Positions 41,162-50,066 of a DNA stretch of 64,000 bases are shown here, one piece after another (the first letter of the stretch is position 1; each line of letters starts with the position of its first letter). The position numbers were made by a program, and so were the translations under genes. Origin of the DNA: Ancrocorticia sp047501485 (GTDB taxonomy: Bacteria > Actinomycetota > Actinomycetes > Actinomycetales > Actinomycetaceae). The notes under the pieces were generated by a model. The model did no database searches and had not been told where the DNA came from. It worked only from the letters and a program-made list of their open reading frames with translations. Location of the stretch: the NCBI GenBank assembly GCA_047501485.1, contig JAZDRN010000001.1:248001-312000 (forward strand). The letters run 5' to 3'.

Positions 41162-42052
41162 TCAGGCCAATAGATTGTAGTGCTCGAACGCTTTGTAGAG
41201 ACCGTCCCGGGCGACGTCGTCGGTCACGTGATCGGCAACGGCGATGACATCGGGAGAGCTGTTGCCCATCGCGATGGCGATGCCGCAGTATTCGAGCATC
41301 GGTATATCGACGGTGGCATCGCCGACGGCTACGGTGTCCTCGCGATTCTTGCCGAGGTGAGCGAGCAAGACGTCGATGGCGTGGGCCTTGGTGATACCGG
41401 AGACGCCGAGATCGCCGAAAAGCGCGTGGGAACCGCGTCCACCCCACGTCCCCGAGGTCAGGTGAGGGAAGCGGGCCGCCGTCTCCAGAAAATCGTCGGG
41501 ACCGCCCAGCAGATAGCTCACCTTGTTGACATCGTCGCGATAGAGATCCGCTCCATAGATCATGTCGGGGAACGCCTGGTCCACCGTCCACGATTCGCTG
41601 TCCGGGGCGCCTTTGCCCGCGGCATACATGCGGATCGCCGGGAGTGCGGCCTGCCCGAACCCGTCGCTCCCGTACAGGCCGGAGTTGGCCTCGAGATAGA
41701 ACTCGATTCCGCGGCCCTCGAGCCAATCGATGATCTCCCGACATTCCTGGGAACTCAGGCTCTGATGCATCACGATCTCGCCGCGGTGCTCGACGTAGGC
41801 GCCGTTCGCGCCGATCATGCCGTCGATTCCCATCTCCCAGAGTTCGGGATACATCTCCGCCTTGCTGCGGCCGGTGCACAGGTAGACAAGGTGGCCCGCG
41901 GCGCGTGCGAGACGTACCGCCTGCACGGCGGAATCGGGCAGCTGATTGGAATAGTCCACCACTGTTCCGTCGACATCCAGCAGGATGACGCGTTGGCGCT
42001 GTGCGCCAGTGGAGAGAGAGGATAACGGGAAGTTCTCGGAAACCTTCGACAT
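41162..42052 (-). CDS. HAD-family (Cof type) phosphatase
   Basis: A 296-residue HAD IIB hydrolase. Motif I VILLDVDGTVVD has both Asp, motif II is YLCTGRS, motif III Lys in NKVSYLL or GITKAHAIDVL, and motif IV VAVGDATVDIPMLEYCGIAIAMGNS. Such enzymes dephosphorylate sugar phosphates or flavin intermediates. TAGGCT (42064-42059) ends 6 nt before ATG 42052, pointing to a leaderless mRNA. First gene of a pair with the lipoprotein. Confidence 0.92.
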   Translation of the reverse strand: MSKVSENFPLSSLSTGAQRQRVILLDVDGTVVDYSNQLPDSAVQAVRLARAAGHLVYLCTGRSKAEMYPELWEMGIDGMIGANGAYVEHRGEIVMHQSLSSQECREIIDWLEGRGIEFYLEANSGLYGSDGFGQAALPAIRMYAAGKGAPDSESWTVDQAFPDMIYGADLYRDDVNKVSYLLGGPDDFLETAARFPHLTSGTWGGRGSHALFGDLGVSGITKAHAIDVLLAHLGKNREDTVAVGDATVDIPMLEYCGIAIAMGNSSPDVIAVADHVTDDVARDGLYKAFEHYNLLA

Positions 42053-42135
42053 GGGCACAGCCTACCGAAGCGCGACCCGGTGGGGGAGCGAATGGGTAGG
42101 GCTCCCAGTCGCCGCCGTCGAAAGGTCCGGTACCC

Positions 42136-42180
42136 GGGGAGCTGCGAGATCAAGGGCGCGGGGAGCTGCGAGATCAAGGG
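42136..42180. repeat. 21-bp direct repeat, period 24
   Basis: The 21-mer GGGGAGCTGCGAGATCAAGG plus G occurs at 42136-42156 and 42160-42180, separated by CGC. It lies upstream of the HAD promoter. Confidence 0.85.
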
Positions 42181-42188
42181 TTTATACA

Positions 42189-42237
42189 CGAAATGCATGG
42201 CTATAGCGCCGACTTGGCGTACAAACCATGCATTTCG
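42189..42237. repeat. 12-bp inverted repeat with nested hairpin
   Basis: CGAAATGCATGG (42189-42200) and CCATGCATTTCG (42226-42237) are perfectly complementary; the 25-nt spacer holds GCGCC/GGCGT. It sits between the ndh terminator and the HAD promoter. Operator or cruciform; function unknown. Confidence 0.8.
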
Positions 42238-42257
42238 CGAGATGTTGCCCGGGCGAA

Positions 42258-42287
42258 CCGCCTCCGGCGGCAATCAGCCGGAGGCGG
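42258..42287 (-). terminator. Terminator of the NDH-2 gene
   Basis: CCGCCTCCGGC (42258-42268) pairs with GCCGGAGGCGG (42277-42287), 11 bp perfect with an 8-nt loop, 11 nt beyond the stop on the minus strand. Confidence 0.7.
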
Positions 42288-42297
42288 CGTTTACCGA

Positions 42298-43641
42298 TTA
42301 CTCCGCGCTGGAGGCAGAGGACGCCGAGCCGAACTTGGTCGGGTTGGAGTCGATCACCTTGGGACGGCGAGAAGCGATGAGTGGAGTCTCGCCCACGATC
42401 GCACTGTGACTGCGTGAGAGCAGGTATTTCACCGTCAGGTTCGCCATGGTGGAGATACGGTTGCGGTTGGACAGCAGCTGCTGCACATGGATGACCACCC
42501 AGATGACCCACGCTGGGAAGCCCTTGAGGCGAGGCAGCCCCTTGATCTCGGCAATGGCGGATGCGCGGCCGATCGTGGCCATCGTGCCCTTGTCGGAATA
42601 GCTGTAAGGCTTGGGCTCCGGCTTGCCGGAGACTTCCGCGGAGATGACCTGGGCGACATGGCTTCCGCCCTGGATGGCAGGCTGGGCGAGCTGTGGCAGG
42701 GCGTTGTCCGGGTTGATGGAGATGTCGCCGACAGCGAAGACGTTCTGGAAGCCGCGTACGCGTTGCTGGTCGTCCACTTCGATGCGTCCGCCACGCCCCT
42801 GGGGGAAGCCCCAGTCCTTGATGGCTTCCGGTGCGGAGACGCCTGAGGCCCAGACCACGATCGGTGCCTCGAGGAACTCCTGCTTGCCATCGCACTCGAC
42901 GAGAGCGCCGTCTGCCTTCACCTCTTTCACAGCGGTGTTCAGCCGCAGCACGACGCCGCGCTTGCGCAAGGCCTGCTGAGTGTAGTTGCGCAGATCCTCG
43001 TGGAATGGGCCGAGGACCGTCGGGCTCATCTCGACGAGCGTGATCTCGATCTTCTCGGGATCCAGCTCCGGGTATGTGACCGGCATATCGTAATTCCGCA
43101 TCTCGGCCATGGCGCCGGCAGTCTCCACACCGGTTGGGCCTCCCCCAACGACGATGATGCGCAGGTAACGATCGTGATCGTTCATGGCGGTGTCCTCGAG
43201 CTCGGCGAAGAGCTTGTCGCGCAGCCTCAGAGACTGCGAGCGGCGGTAGAGCGGCATCGAGTGCTCCTCCGCGCCGGGAATCCCGAAGTAGTTCGCCGTC
43301 ACGCCGCTGGCGATGACCAGATAGTCATACTTCACGGTGATGTTGCTATCCAATGAGATCTGGCGCGTCTCATGATCCATGGACAACACGGTGCCACGCA
43401 GGAAGCGGACGTTGCTCTGCTTGGAACGGACGGCGCGCAGGAACCAGGTGACATCGCCCGGGTTCAAGGCCGCCGTGGCAACCTGGTAGAGAAGGGGCTG
43501 GAACGTGTTATACGTGTGGCGGTCGATGAGCGTGATATCGACGTCGGCTTTCTTGAGTTTGCGAACGACGGAGAGGCCGCCGAAGCCTCCTCCGATCACG
43601 ACAACGTGGGGGCGCTTTGAGGGGGAGGTTACGTCATGCAT
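42298..43641 (-). CDS. ndh: Type II NADH dehydrogenase (NDH-2)
   Basis: A 447-residue FAD enzyme passing electrons from NADH to menaquinone at the inner membrane face without pumping protons. Two dinucleotide folds: HVVVIGGGFGGLSVVRKL and LRIIVVGGGPTGVETAGAMAE. HTYNTFQPLLYQVATAAL is a family block and NVFAVGDISI the second FAD contact. The C-terminal amphipathic segment (WVIWVVIHVQQLLSNRNRI) should anchor it to the membrane. Monocistronic, with a strong terminator. Confidence 0.95.
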   Translation of the reverse strand: MHDVTSPSKRPHVVVIGGGFGGLSVVRKLKKADVDITLIDRHTYNTFQPLLYQVATAALNPGDVTWFLRAVRSKQSNVRFLRGTVLSMDHETRQISLDSNITVKYDYLVIASGVTANYFGIPGAEEHSMPLYRRSQSLRLRDKLFAELEDTAMNDHDRYLRIIVVGGGPTGVETAGAMAEMRNYDMPVTYPELDPEKIEITLVEMSPTVLGPFHEDLRNYTQQALRKRGVVLRLNTAVKEVKADGALVECDGKQEFLEAPIVVWASGVSAPEAIKDWGFPQGRGGRIEVDDQQRVRGFQNVFAVGDISINPDNALPQLAQPAIQGGSHVAQVISAEVSGKPEPKPYSYSDKGTMATIGRASAIAEIKGLPRLKGFPAWVIWVVIHVQQLLSNRNRISTMANLTVKYLLSRSHSAIVGETPLIASRRPKVIDSNPTKFGSASSASSAE

Positions 43642-43710
43642 AGAACCAAGACTAACGTCCTATATAACGTGGGACTACTGGTGATCACGGTGTGGTGAAT
43701 CACCTCATTT

Positions 43711-44964
43711 TCATGACGATTCGCGAAGGTTGGAGTAGAGCCTGATGTAGCTGAATCGCGTTGCGAGCCCGCTCATAAGAAGAAGGAGGGCGGAAACCGC
43801 AGGTGAGAACACCGTTGCGATGGCGATGACACCGGCTCCCAACCAGCCGGAGGTCAGACGCCTGATGAGCCCTACCGGAATCGGTCCCAGCTCGGCAGTG
43901 TTGACGAACTCTTCGCCTTCTCGGCCACCGGCCGAACGCAGTGCCGCGACCCCTCGCGCGCAGACGACATAGAGGGGAAGGCCGAGGACGATGACGATCC
44001 ACCATAGAAGCTGCCAGTGCAAAGCCTCCGGCTGGACCAGGAAGAACCAGAGGCCGACTGCCGCGAGGGAGGCGATGAGGAAGATCGTGGGCCACAATGC
44101 GGATCCGAAAAGTATCGAGGTATTGGCCCTGGGTCCGAGGCGCGCAAAGCCATGGCGGACGTGGGACTCGGTGACCCAGTCGCACCAGGGGCCCGCCGAG
44201 GCGACGGCCATTGCTATCGCCAGAACGAGGGCGATGCCGAGGGAGAGCGGCGGCGACACCCATCCGAGCGCCGCTGCCGTGGCCAGTGTGGCCGCGGCGA
44301 ACATCTTCCAGATATGACCGAAGGAGCGCGCGGCGGTGACGGTGAAGAAACGAAGGTGAGGTGAGGAGGCTCGCGGTACGATGCGACGTCGTCGCCCCGA
44401 ATCCCGCTGGTCGGAGGCGAGCCGGAGCGCGGTGCCGTCCAGGGTCATGAGCGTCATGAAGGCGCCGTTGACGTTGGCGTCGCTGCGCATGAGGCTCCAG
44501 CGTGGGACCGATGATCCCCGGCGTTGCCGGAAAGCGCCCCAGGCAACGGAAAGGGGAGCGGCCGCTGCCACGAATGCCGCCATTGCAACGATCTCAACGG
44601 TGGACCAACCGATATTCGCCGCGAAGATGACGAGTGGGACACCGGCGAACGCGGCGATGAGGAAGTCGACCCCCAGGACCTGCATCATCTGATGCGAGGG
44701 CAGAGTCTCCCTGGTGCGCCAGGCGATCTCGGCATTGGAGGCACGCAGCGGTCCCGCGAAACGGGTGACCCCCAGCAGACCGAGCACGATGCCGGCGAGA
44801 CAGATCGCGGCGAGAGGTCGGGCACTGCCAAGGCCCCGCTCGAGAAGGAAATCAGTGACGTATGGACTCAGCGCGTTGGCGGCACTGGCCCACAGCGAAG
44901 CCAGCGTCAGAAAGCTGACCAACCAGTACCAGATGTCACTCCACTGAGACTCTCGTGTCTCCAT
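43711..44964 (-). CDS. Integral membrane protein paired with an ABC ATPase
   Basis: A 417-residue protein with about ten membrane helices grouped in pairs and a cytoplasmic basic segment (residues about 175-205, QRDSGRRRRIVPRASSPH). It resembles actinobacterial permeases found next to single ABC ATPases (possibly the DUF6297 group, from memory). It starts 7 bases after the ATPase gene ends, in the same direction, so it is probably the permease. Substrate unknown; the pair looks like an exporter. Confidence 0.75.
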   Translation of the reverse strand: METRESQWSDIWYWLVSFLTLASLWASAANALSPYVTDFLLERGLGSARPLAAICLAGIVLGLLGVTRFAGPLRASNAEIAWRTRETLPSHQMMQVLGVDFLIAAFAGVPLVIFAANIGWSTVEIVAMAAFVAAAAPLSVAWGAFRQRRGSSVPRWSLMRSDANVNGAFMTLMTLDGTALRLASDQRDSGRRRRIVPRASSPHLRFFTVTAARSFGHIWKMFAAATLATAAALGWVSPPLSLGIALVLAIAMAVASAGPWCDWVTESHVRHGFARLGPRANTSILFGSALWPTIFLIASLAAVGLWFFLVQPEALHWQLLWWIVIVLGLPLYVVCARGVAALRSAGGREGEEFVNTAELGPIPVGLIRRLTSGWLGAGVIAIATVFSPAVSALLLLMSGLATRFSYIRLYSNLRESS

Positions 44965-44971
44965 ACCGGCA

Positions 44972-45616
44972 TCAGGCCTGACGAGAATCGCTGCCGGAGG
45001 TCAGCGAATCCAGGTGGAGCACCTGGGTGACCGCTGAGCCGAGCAGATACGAGGCGTGGGTTGCGATGACGGCCGCGCGCTGCCCCAGATAGCGGTTCAG
45101 CACGCCGGCGAGAATGCCCTGATATTCCTCGTCGAGGCGTTGCTCGGGCTCGTCGATGAAGAGAATCTGCCAGGGCCGGACGAGCAATGAGGCGAGGGTG
45201 ACCCGTCGCAACTGCCCGGAACTGAGCGAATGGGGCATCCGATCGGCGAGATCGAGCACACCGAACTCTTCGAGGGCGGTATGAGGATCCGCCAGGGAGT
45301 CGTCCTCATGAAAGACCTCGAAATGGTCCCTGACCGTCATCCCGCGCAGCCACATCCACTCGTCCATAACCGCGTAGGTGGTGTCGCGGTGCAACTCCGT
45401 GTCCGGCGGTGCCGGTATCCCATCGATCTCGAAGGATGCGCATCGCAACGGTTGAAATCCCGCGAGCCCGCGCAAGAGGGTCGACTTGCCGGAGCCGTTG
45501 GAACCTGTGACGGCAACGACCTCTCCTCTGGCGACGCTCAGGTCGAGTCCGTCGATGACAAGCTCGCTTCCGTAGCCGATACGTGCGTCGCGGACGGAAA
45601 GGAGTGGTTGAGTCAT
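44972..45616 (-). CDS. ABC transporter ATP-binding protein
   Basis: A 214-residue single nucleotide-binding domain. Walker A GSNGSGKSTLLRGL, signature LSSGQLRRVTLASLL, Walker B ILFIDEPEQRLD and switch His in VIATHASYLL are present; the D-loop reads QRLD rather than SALD and the signature S-S-G-Q lacks the second Gly of LSGGQ. GTG/ATG alternatives upstream lack support. Operon with the 43711 membrane protein. Confidence 0.9.
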   Translation of the reverse strand: MTQPLLSVRDARIGYGSELVIDGLDLSVARGEVVAVTGSNGSGKSTLLRGLAGFQPLRCASFEIDGIPAPPDTELHRDTTYAVMDEWMWLRGMTVRDHFEVFHEDDSLADPHTALEEFGVLDLADRMPHSLSSGQLRRVTLASLLVRPWQILFIDEPEQRLDEEYQGILAGVLNRYLGQRAAVIATHASYLLGSAVTQVLHLDSLTSGSDSRQA

Positions 45617-45712
45617 GGATTCAAGCCTAGAGGAATGTGCCAGTGGACGCTGCAAGCGTGGCTCCCGGTGGATGCTCCCATCCACCGGGAGGTTGAGGAC
45701 CCGCCAGAGGCC

Positions 45713-46858
45713 CTACATGGAGGCTGTGAGAATTTCATGCACCTCGTCGTAGGTGAGGACGATGGGATTTCCCTTCATCGAGCTGGCGGCCATGGCTCCT
45801 TTTGTGGCCACGTCGAGCTGATGATCGGAGAGCCCGAGGGATGAGAGCCCGCCGACGCCCAACAGAGCGACGGTGTCTCGAATCCAGGCGACGCCGTCTT
45901 CTGCCGTCGCGTCGGAGTTGCCCGTCAACTGGCGAGCCACCTCGTCATAGCGGGCGATGGACGGGTTGTCCGGCTCGCGTTCCTTCATCGCACGAATGTT
46001 GACCTCGGTGCAGCTTGCCAATACGGCCGCGCACACGTTGCCGTGCGCGGCGCCCGTGAGGCCTCCCACCGGTGCGGCGATACCGTGCGCGGCCCCCAAC
46101 TTGGCGTTGGCCAGGGAGAGCCCGGCCAGCAAGGAGCAGAACGCCATGTCCTCGCGCGCCTGCGTGTCCGTTCCATCCGCGTAGGCGGCGCGCAGTCCCA
46201 ATGCGGCGCGGCGCAGCCCCTCCAGGGAGAGAATATCGGTGAGGGGATTGGCTTGACGCGAGGTGTAAGGCTCGATGCACTGGGTGAGTGCGTCGAGCCC
46301 GGAGGATGCGGTCACCGAGGGCGGGCACGAAACGGTGAGATCGGGATCTACGATCGCCACGGCCGGAATCATCGCAGGGTCGCGCAGGCTCGCCTTGAGC
46401 CGATGTTCCGCGGAGTAGATCGGGGAGTTGGCGGTGACCTCGGCGCCGGTGCCGGAGGTGGTGGGCAGCGCGATCACCGGGACCGTCTGGGAAGCGAGCG
46501 ATTCTCCGCGGCCGATGACCTCGAGGTAGTCCATGAGGTCGCCCTCGTTGCGCAGCAGGATACCGACGGACTTGGCCGTGTCGATGATTGAGCCACCGCC
46601 CAGAGCTACGATGACATCCGGGCCGAATTCCTGCGCCGCCGCGACCGCCGCGCGCACCCCCTCGACGGAAGGCTCTCCCGTGCTGCGCCAGACGGTCGTA
46701 TGCGGAGGAAGCTCTGACAGCGGTGGCTCCTCTGCGGAGGTGTGGTGGCCCGCGATGACGAAGACGCGCTCGCCGTATCCCGCTGCCAGGGAGGGCAGCT
46801 GGGCGGCGGTACCCGAACCGAAGACGATACGACCGGCTGTCGTGAAGCTGAATGACAT
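45713..46858 (-). CDS. Iron-containing alcohol dehydrogenase
   Basis: A 381-residue group III alcohol dehydrogenase. VIVALGGGSIIDTAKSVGIL is the NAD-binding GGGS motif, ALPTTSGTGAEVT the family signature, and SSGLDALTQCIEPY plus AAHGIAAPVGGLTGAAHGN provide the Asp and His iron ligands. It could be a butanol, lactaldehyde or maleylacetate-type enzyme. GAGGAG lies 7 nt before ATG 46858. A cluster of GC-rich repeats lies upstream. Confidence 0.93.
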   Translation of the reverse strand: MSFSFTTAGRIVFGSGTAAQLPSLAAGYGERVFVIAGHHTSAEEPPLSELPPHTTVWRSTGEPSVEGVRAAVAAAQEFGPDVIVALGGGSIIDTAKSVGILLRNEGDLMDYLEVIGRGESLASQTVPVIALPTTSGTGAEVTANSPIYSAEHRLKASLRDPAMIPAVAIVDPDLTVSCPPSVTASSGLDALTQCIEPYTSRQANPLTDILSLEGLRRAALGLRAAYADGTDTQAREDMAFCSLLAGLSLANAKLGAAHGIAAPVGGLTGAAHGNVCAAVLASCTEVNIRAMKEREPDNPSIARYDEVARQLTGNSDATAEDGVAWIRDTVALLGVGGLSSLGLSDHQLDVATKGAMAASSMKGNPIVLTYDEVHEILTASM

Positions 46859-46973
46859 GTGTTTCTCCTCGTATCCAACCAGGTGTGGCTGCTCGCTCAC
46901 GTTTCTCGCTTGCTTCCCCAAGGGTTTCACATTCGCGGTGCACAATGCGACCCAGGGCACATTAGCGCCCGCC

Positions 46974-47016
46974 GGCGCAGGCGCAGGCACAATAGCGCCT
47001 GCGCAGGCGCAGGCAA
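46974..47016. repeat. GCGCAGGC-type repeat cluster with hairpin
   Basis: The run GCGCAGGCGCAGGC occurs twice (from 46976 and from 47001), and GCGCCTGCGCAGGCGC (46995-47010) is a perfect 16-bp palindrome that can also pair with the first copy. It lies in the 251-base gap between divergent alcohol dehydrogenase and DUF1801 genes; the rest of the gap shows nothing else. Confidence 0.7.
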
Positions 47017-47109
47017 GAATCGAGATCGCATTCCGCGAGCCGCCGGCCCCGAGCGTTCCGGCTTCGCCCCGGTATTGCGCCTTCCTTCTCGTGGGTGGGA
47101 CCATGGGCC

Positions 47110-47541
47110 ATGGCCGATCCCAAGACCAAGCCCACGCAGGTTTCCGTGGAGAGCTTTCTCAATGCCGTCACGCCCGAGAGCCGCCGCCGTCACGGCTTTG
47201 AGCTCGATCAGATCTTTCGCGACGTGACGCGGGCGGAGCCCGTCATGTGGGGTCCGAGCATCATCGGATACGGTAGCTATCGTTACACCCCTGCTGCGAG
47301 CCCGGGCAAAGCTACCGATTGGCCCAAGGTAGCCTTCTCGCCCCGCAAGGCCAAGATCTCCCTCTACGGCTTGAAGGACCAACCCGGAGCGGAGGAGCTG
47401 CTGCCGCGACTCGGTAAGTACACGGAGGGCAAGGGCTGCGTCTACATCAACAAGCCCGCGGACGTGGACACTGCCGTCTTGCGCGAACTGATCGCGCTGG
47501 CCTGGTCCCGGCCTGACGAAACCGGAGACTACTCCTGCTGA
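47110..47541 (+). CDS. DUF1801-domain protein
   Basis: A 143-residue soluble protein: VSVESFLNAVTPESRRRHGFELDQIFRDVT, VMWGPSIIGYGSYRY and GCVYINKPADVDTAVLREL are the family blocks for the DUF1801 group with a W.P.I.GYG...Y motif. Function unknown. ATG 47110 fits the family start; GTG 47095 is an in-frame alternative. Sits 64 bases before the AI-2E gene in the same direction. Confidence 0.88.
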   Translation: MADPKTKPTQVSVESFLNAVTPESRRRHGFELDQIFRDVTRAEPVMWGPSIIGYGSYRYTPAASPGKATDWPKVAFSPRKAKISLYGLKDQPGAEELLPRLGKYTEGKGCVYINKPADVDTAVLRELIALAWSRPDETGDYSC

Positions 47542-47605
47542 GGATGCGCGATTGCGATCGGATGTTGGGACGAGGAGACTGGGATGAGGAGACGAGGGGC
47601 GGGCT

Positions 47606-49039
47606 GTGGCAGCGGAAGATTCAAACTCGAACTGGCTGAGCCGGATACGGAAGAAGATCACGCCGGATAGCTCCTCGAAGAAGAGCGTCTCCAAGGCGAG
47701 TGACTCCGGGGAGGGTGCCTCCAAGGCGAGTGCGAACCCCGTCGGCTCCTACAAGCCTGGCTTCGACGATCTTGCCGAACCCAATAAGCCTGGCTTCGAT
47801 AATTCCGCCGAACCTCACGGGGACGTCTCCGAGGAACGGCCCTCCTTCATCGTGGGCGACCCCGAGACATCGCAATCGGCGGAAGGTTCCCTGCCACCCG
47901 CTTTGACGAAGACTCCTCAATCGGAGCGCCCGACCTCCTTCGGCGGCCTGTCGTGGGGCCTGACCAAGTACGGCTTGGGATCCTGGTACCTCATTGGGAT
48001 CGGGCTCGTCGTCGCCTTCATCATCTTCGCCACCACCCGGGTGCAGATGGTCTTCATCGCGCTGTTCGTGGCGTTGGTTCTCACCTCGCTGCTCAATCCG
48101 GCTGTGCGTTGGCTCTCCCGGTGGATGCCGCGGGCCCTCGCAACGGCGATCTCCCTGCTGGGTACGTTCGTCTTCTTCGGAGGAATGCTCTTCTACGTGG
48201 GCTACTCGGTGTCCGGGGAATGGAACGATCTCAGTGACAAGTTCTCCTCCGGGTTGGCACAGATCTTCGGGTACCTGGAGAACAGCCCGCTGTCCATCGG
48301 CGACTCCCACAAGGAGGTCAACGAGAATCTGCAGGACATCTTCGCCACCGTCATGCAGTGGATTCAGGACAACGCCGGAAGCGTGGCCTCCCAGGCCGTG
48401 AATTCCGCGTCTACGGCGGCGCTCATCTTCGCCATGCTGGCGCTCGCGATCTTCGCCGCGATTTTCTTCCTCCTCTCAGGCCAGAAGATGTGGCTGTGGT
48501 TCGTCAATCTGGTCCCGGCGCGCAACCGGGTGAACCTCCATCGCAGTGCCACGGCCGGCTGGAAGACCTTCTCCGGATATGCGCGAGGGACCATCATCAT
48601 CGCGGTGACGGACGGGATACTTGCCGCGATTCTGCTCCTTGCCTTGAGCATCCCCCTGGCGGCGCCGCTGGCCGTGCTGGTCATGATCGGTGCCGTGATT
48701 CCGTTGGTCGGCGCGCCAGCGGCCATGGTGATTGCCATGATCGTTGCGCTGGCGGCTGATGGGGTCGTCAAGGCTGCCGTCGTCGGCATCGGAATCGCGC
48801 TGATCGGCCAGTTCGAGGGCCACATCCTGCAGCCGCTGGTGATGGGCAGACAGGTGTCGCTGCACCCGGTTGCGGTTGCGGTAGGTGTTGCTGCGGGAAC
48901 CTTCCTTGCGGGCCTCGTGGGTGCGATCATTGCCATTCCGATCATCGCCGTGATCTGGGAGGTCTACAAGACGCTGCGCCATCCGGATCCGCCCATCAAG
49001 AGCCTGGACGAGCTGGAGGCACCTGCCGGCGAGGAGTAG
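47606..49039 (+). CDS. AI-2E family transporter
   Basis: A 477-residue membrane protein. A 110-residue hydrophilic N-terminus contains two short imperfect repeats (SKAS and KPGF-D..AEP units). The remainder has eight helices in the AI-2E (YdgG/PerM) pattern: VFIALFVALVLTSLLNP, the long amphipathic middle, and the conserved FEGHILQPLVMGRQVSLHP loop. Family members have been linked to autoinducer-2 or sodium/proton export; no substrate can be read. The GTG start at 47606 has GAGGGGCGGG upstream. Confidence 0.9.
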   Translation: MAAEDSNSNWLSRIRKKITPDSSSKKSVSKASDSGEGASKASANPVGSYKPGFDDLAEPNKPGFDNSAEPHGDVSEERPSFIVGDPETSQSAEGSLPPALTKTPQSERPTSFGGLSWGLTKYGLGSWYLIGIGLVVAFIIFATTRVQMVFIALFVALVLTSLLNPAVRWLSRWMPRALATAISLLGTFVFFGGMLFYVGYSVSGEWNDLSDKFSSGLAQIFGYLENSPLSIGDSHKEVNENLQDIFATVMQWIQDNAGSVASQAVNSASTAALIFAMLALAIFAAIFFLLSGQKMWLWFVNLVPARNRVNLHRSATAGWKTFSGYARGTIIIAVTDGILAAILLLALSIPLAAPLAVLVMIGAVIPLVGAPAAMVIAMIVALAADGVVKAAVVGIGIALIGQFEGHILQPLVMGRQVSLHPVAVAVGVAAGTFLAGLVGAIIAIPIIAVIWEVYKTLRHPDPPIKSLDELEAPAGEE

Positions 49040-49044
49040 TGGCT

Positions 49045-49245
49045 CTATTCCATCTCCCCGCGCATCGCCTCTGAGAGGCGTAGATCGAACAACGGCGTAT
49101 CGTCCGAGAGATCCTCGAGAACGACGACGCCGATGCGGCCCTGCGATCTTTCTTCCAGCCAGTAGGCCTGGTTGTCCGCATCCGAGTAGTTCCCCATCGC
49201 GATGCGTTTCTCAATGTTTTCGCGCGAGGCATCTGAGCTTGGCTT
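49045..49245 (-). pseudogene. Truncated GNAT acetyltransferase fragment
   Basis: A minus-strand frame (with ATG 49197) reads NQAYWLEERSQGRIGVVVLEDL then DDTPLFDLRLSEAMRGEME and stops. This is the middle of a GNAT domain (IG.V.LEDL.D.TPLFDLRL....RGRG), and the stop falls where the acetyl-CoA loop RGxGxG should be. The N-terminal third and the whole C-terminal half are missing, so it is a remnant. It lies between convergent AI-2E and the amidotransferase stop. Confidence 0.55.
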
Positions 49246-49248
49246 TCC

Positions 49249-49959
49249 TCAGGCCGCTATCGGAATGCTGGCGCCGCACTGGATGGCGAAAGCCTCGGCG
49301 ATACGCCGCCCATTGTGGGCCACGCGCCGGTCCACGGCCTTGAGTGCGCTCTGGAAAGGTTCGGCGCTCTTGCCGTCGGCAACGCGCCACTGCGTTATGA
49401 GCTCCGGACTGGCTTCGGGGTGAAACTGCAGGCTGATCGCGGACCCGTAGCGAAAGATCTGATAGTTGTAGGCGGTGGAGCTGCCGAGGAGGCGGGCATC
49501 GCTCGGGAGCCGCTCGACGGCGTCGCTGTGAGACTGGTAGCCCATCAAGACCTGGCCCTCCGAGACGCAGCCGATGACGGGATCGTCCTTGGCCGCCTCT
49601 GTGAGCGTCATCTCCACGGCGCCTTCTTCGACTCCGTGCGGGCCGGGCACGGCCACATGCCCACCGAGAGCCTGCGCGAGGATCTGGTGGCCGAGGCAGA
49701 TTCCCATAACCGGGAGGTGACGGGAGATCGCTTCGGCCAGCAGCCAGCCCACGGGCTCGATCCACGGGTGGTCGATGCCATCGTGAGAGCTCATGCGTCC
49801 GCCGAGAAGAATGACGCCGTCGTGAAGCTGGTCGATCGTGGGGACGGGATCCTCCCATAGGCGTACGGTATCCAACCCGACTCCGCACTCGGTTAACCAT
49901 GTCCCGAAGCGATCGATAGGGCACGTGGGATCCGGTTGCAGGATGGTTAGTATCGCCAT
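49249..49959 (-). CDS. Class I glutamine amidotransferase
   Basis: A 236-residue stand-alone GATase: GVILLGGRMSSHD, VMGICLGHQILAQALGG with nucleophile Cys, and LQFHPEASPE with His-Glu complete the triad. Such single-domain proteins resemble GMP-synthase-like amidotransferases or gamma-glutamyl hydrolases of polyamine or nitrogen pathways. ATG 49959 fits the fold start. Neighbours do not suggest a partner synthase. Confidence 0.92.
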   Translation of the reverse strand: MAILTILQPDPTCPIDRFGTWLTECGVGLDTVRLWEDPVPTIDQLHDGVILLGGRMSSHDGIDHPWIEPVGWLLAEAISRHLPVMGICLGHQILAQALGGHVAVPGPHGVEEGAVEMTLTEAAKDDPVIGCVSEGQVLMGYQSHSDAVERLPSDARLLGSSTAYNYQIFRYGSAISLQFHPEASPELITQWRVADGKSAEPFQSALKAVDRRVAHNGRRIAEAFAIQCGASIPIAA

Positions 49960-50066
49960 GTTTCGGATTCTTTCAGCCAACGGTGGTAAAAAGCTTCTTT
50001 CTTGGACGTGAGAATGCTTACCTGTTGGTATTTCCACAGGTCACAGCCGTGGGTGTTGGGTAAGTC

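Noticed and set aside
41145..41879. Upstream extension of the lipoprotein frame
   Set aside because: It lies over the HAD phosphatase gene in another frame; the lipoprotein signal sequence begins at 41144.
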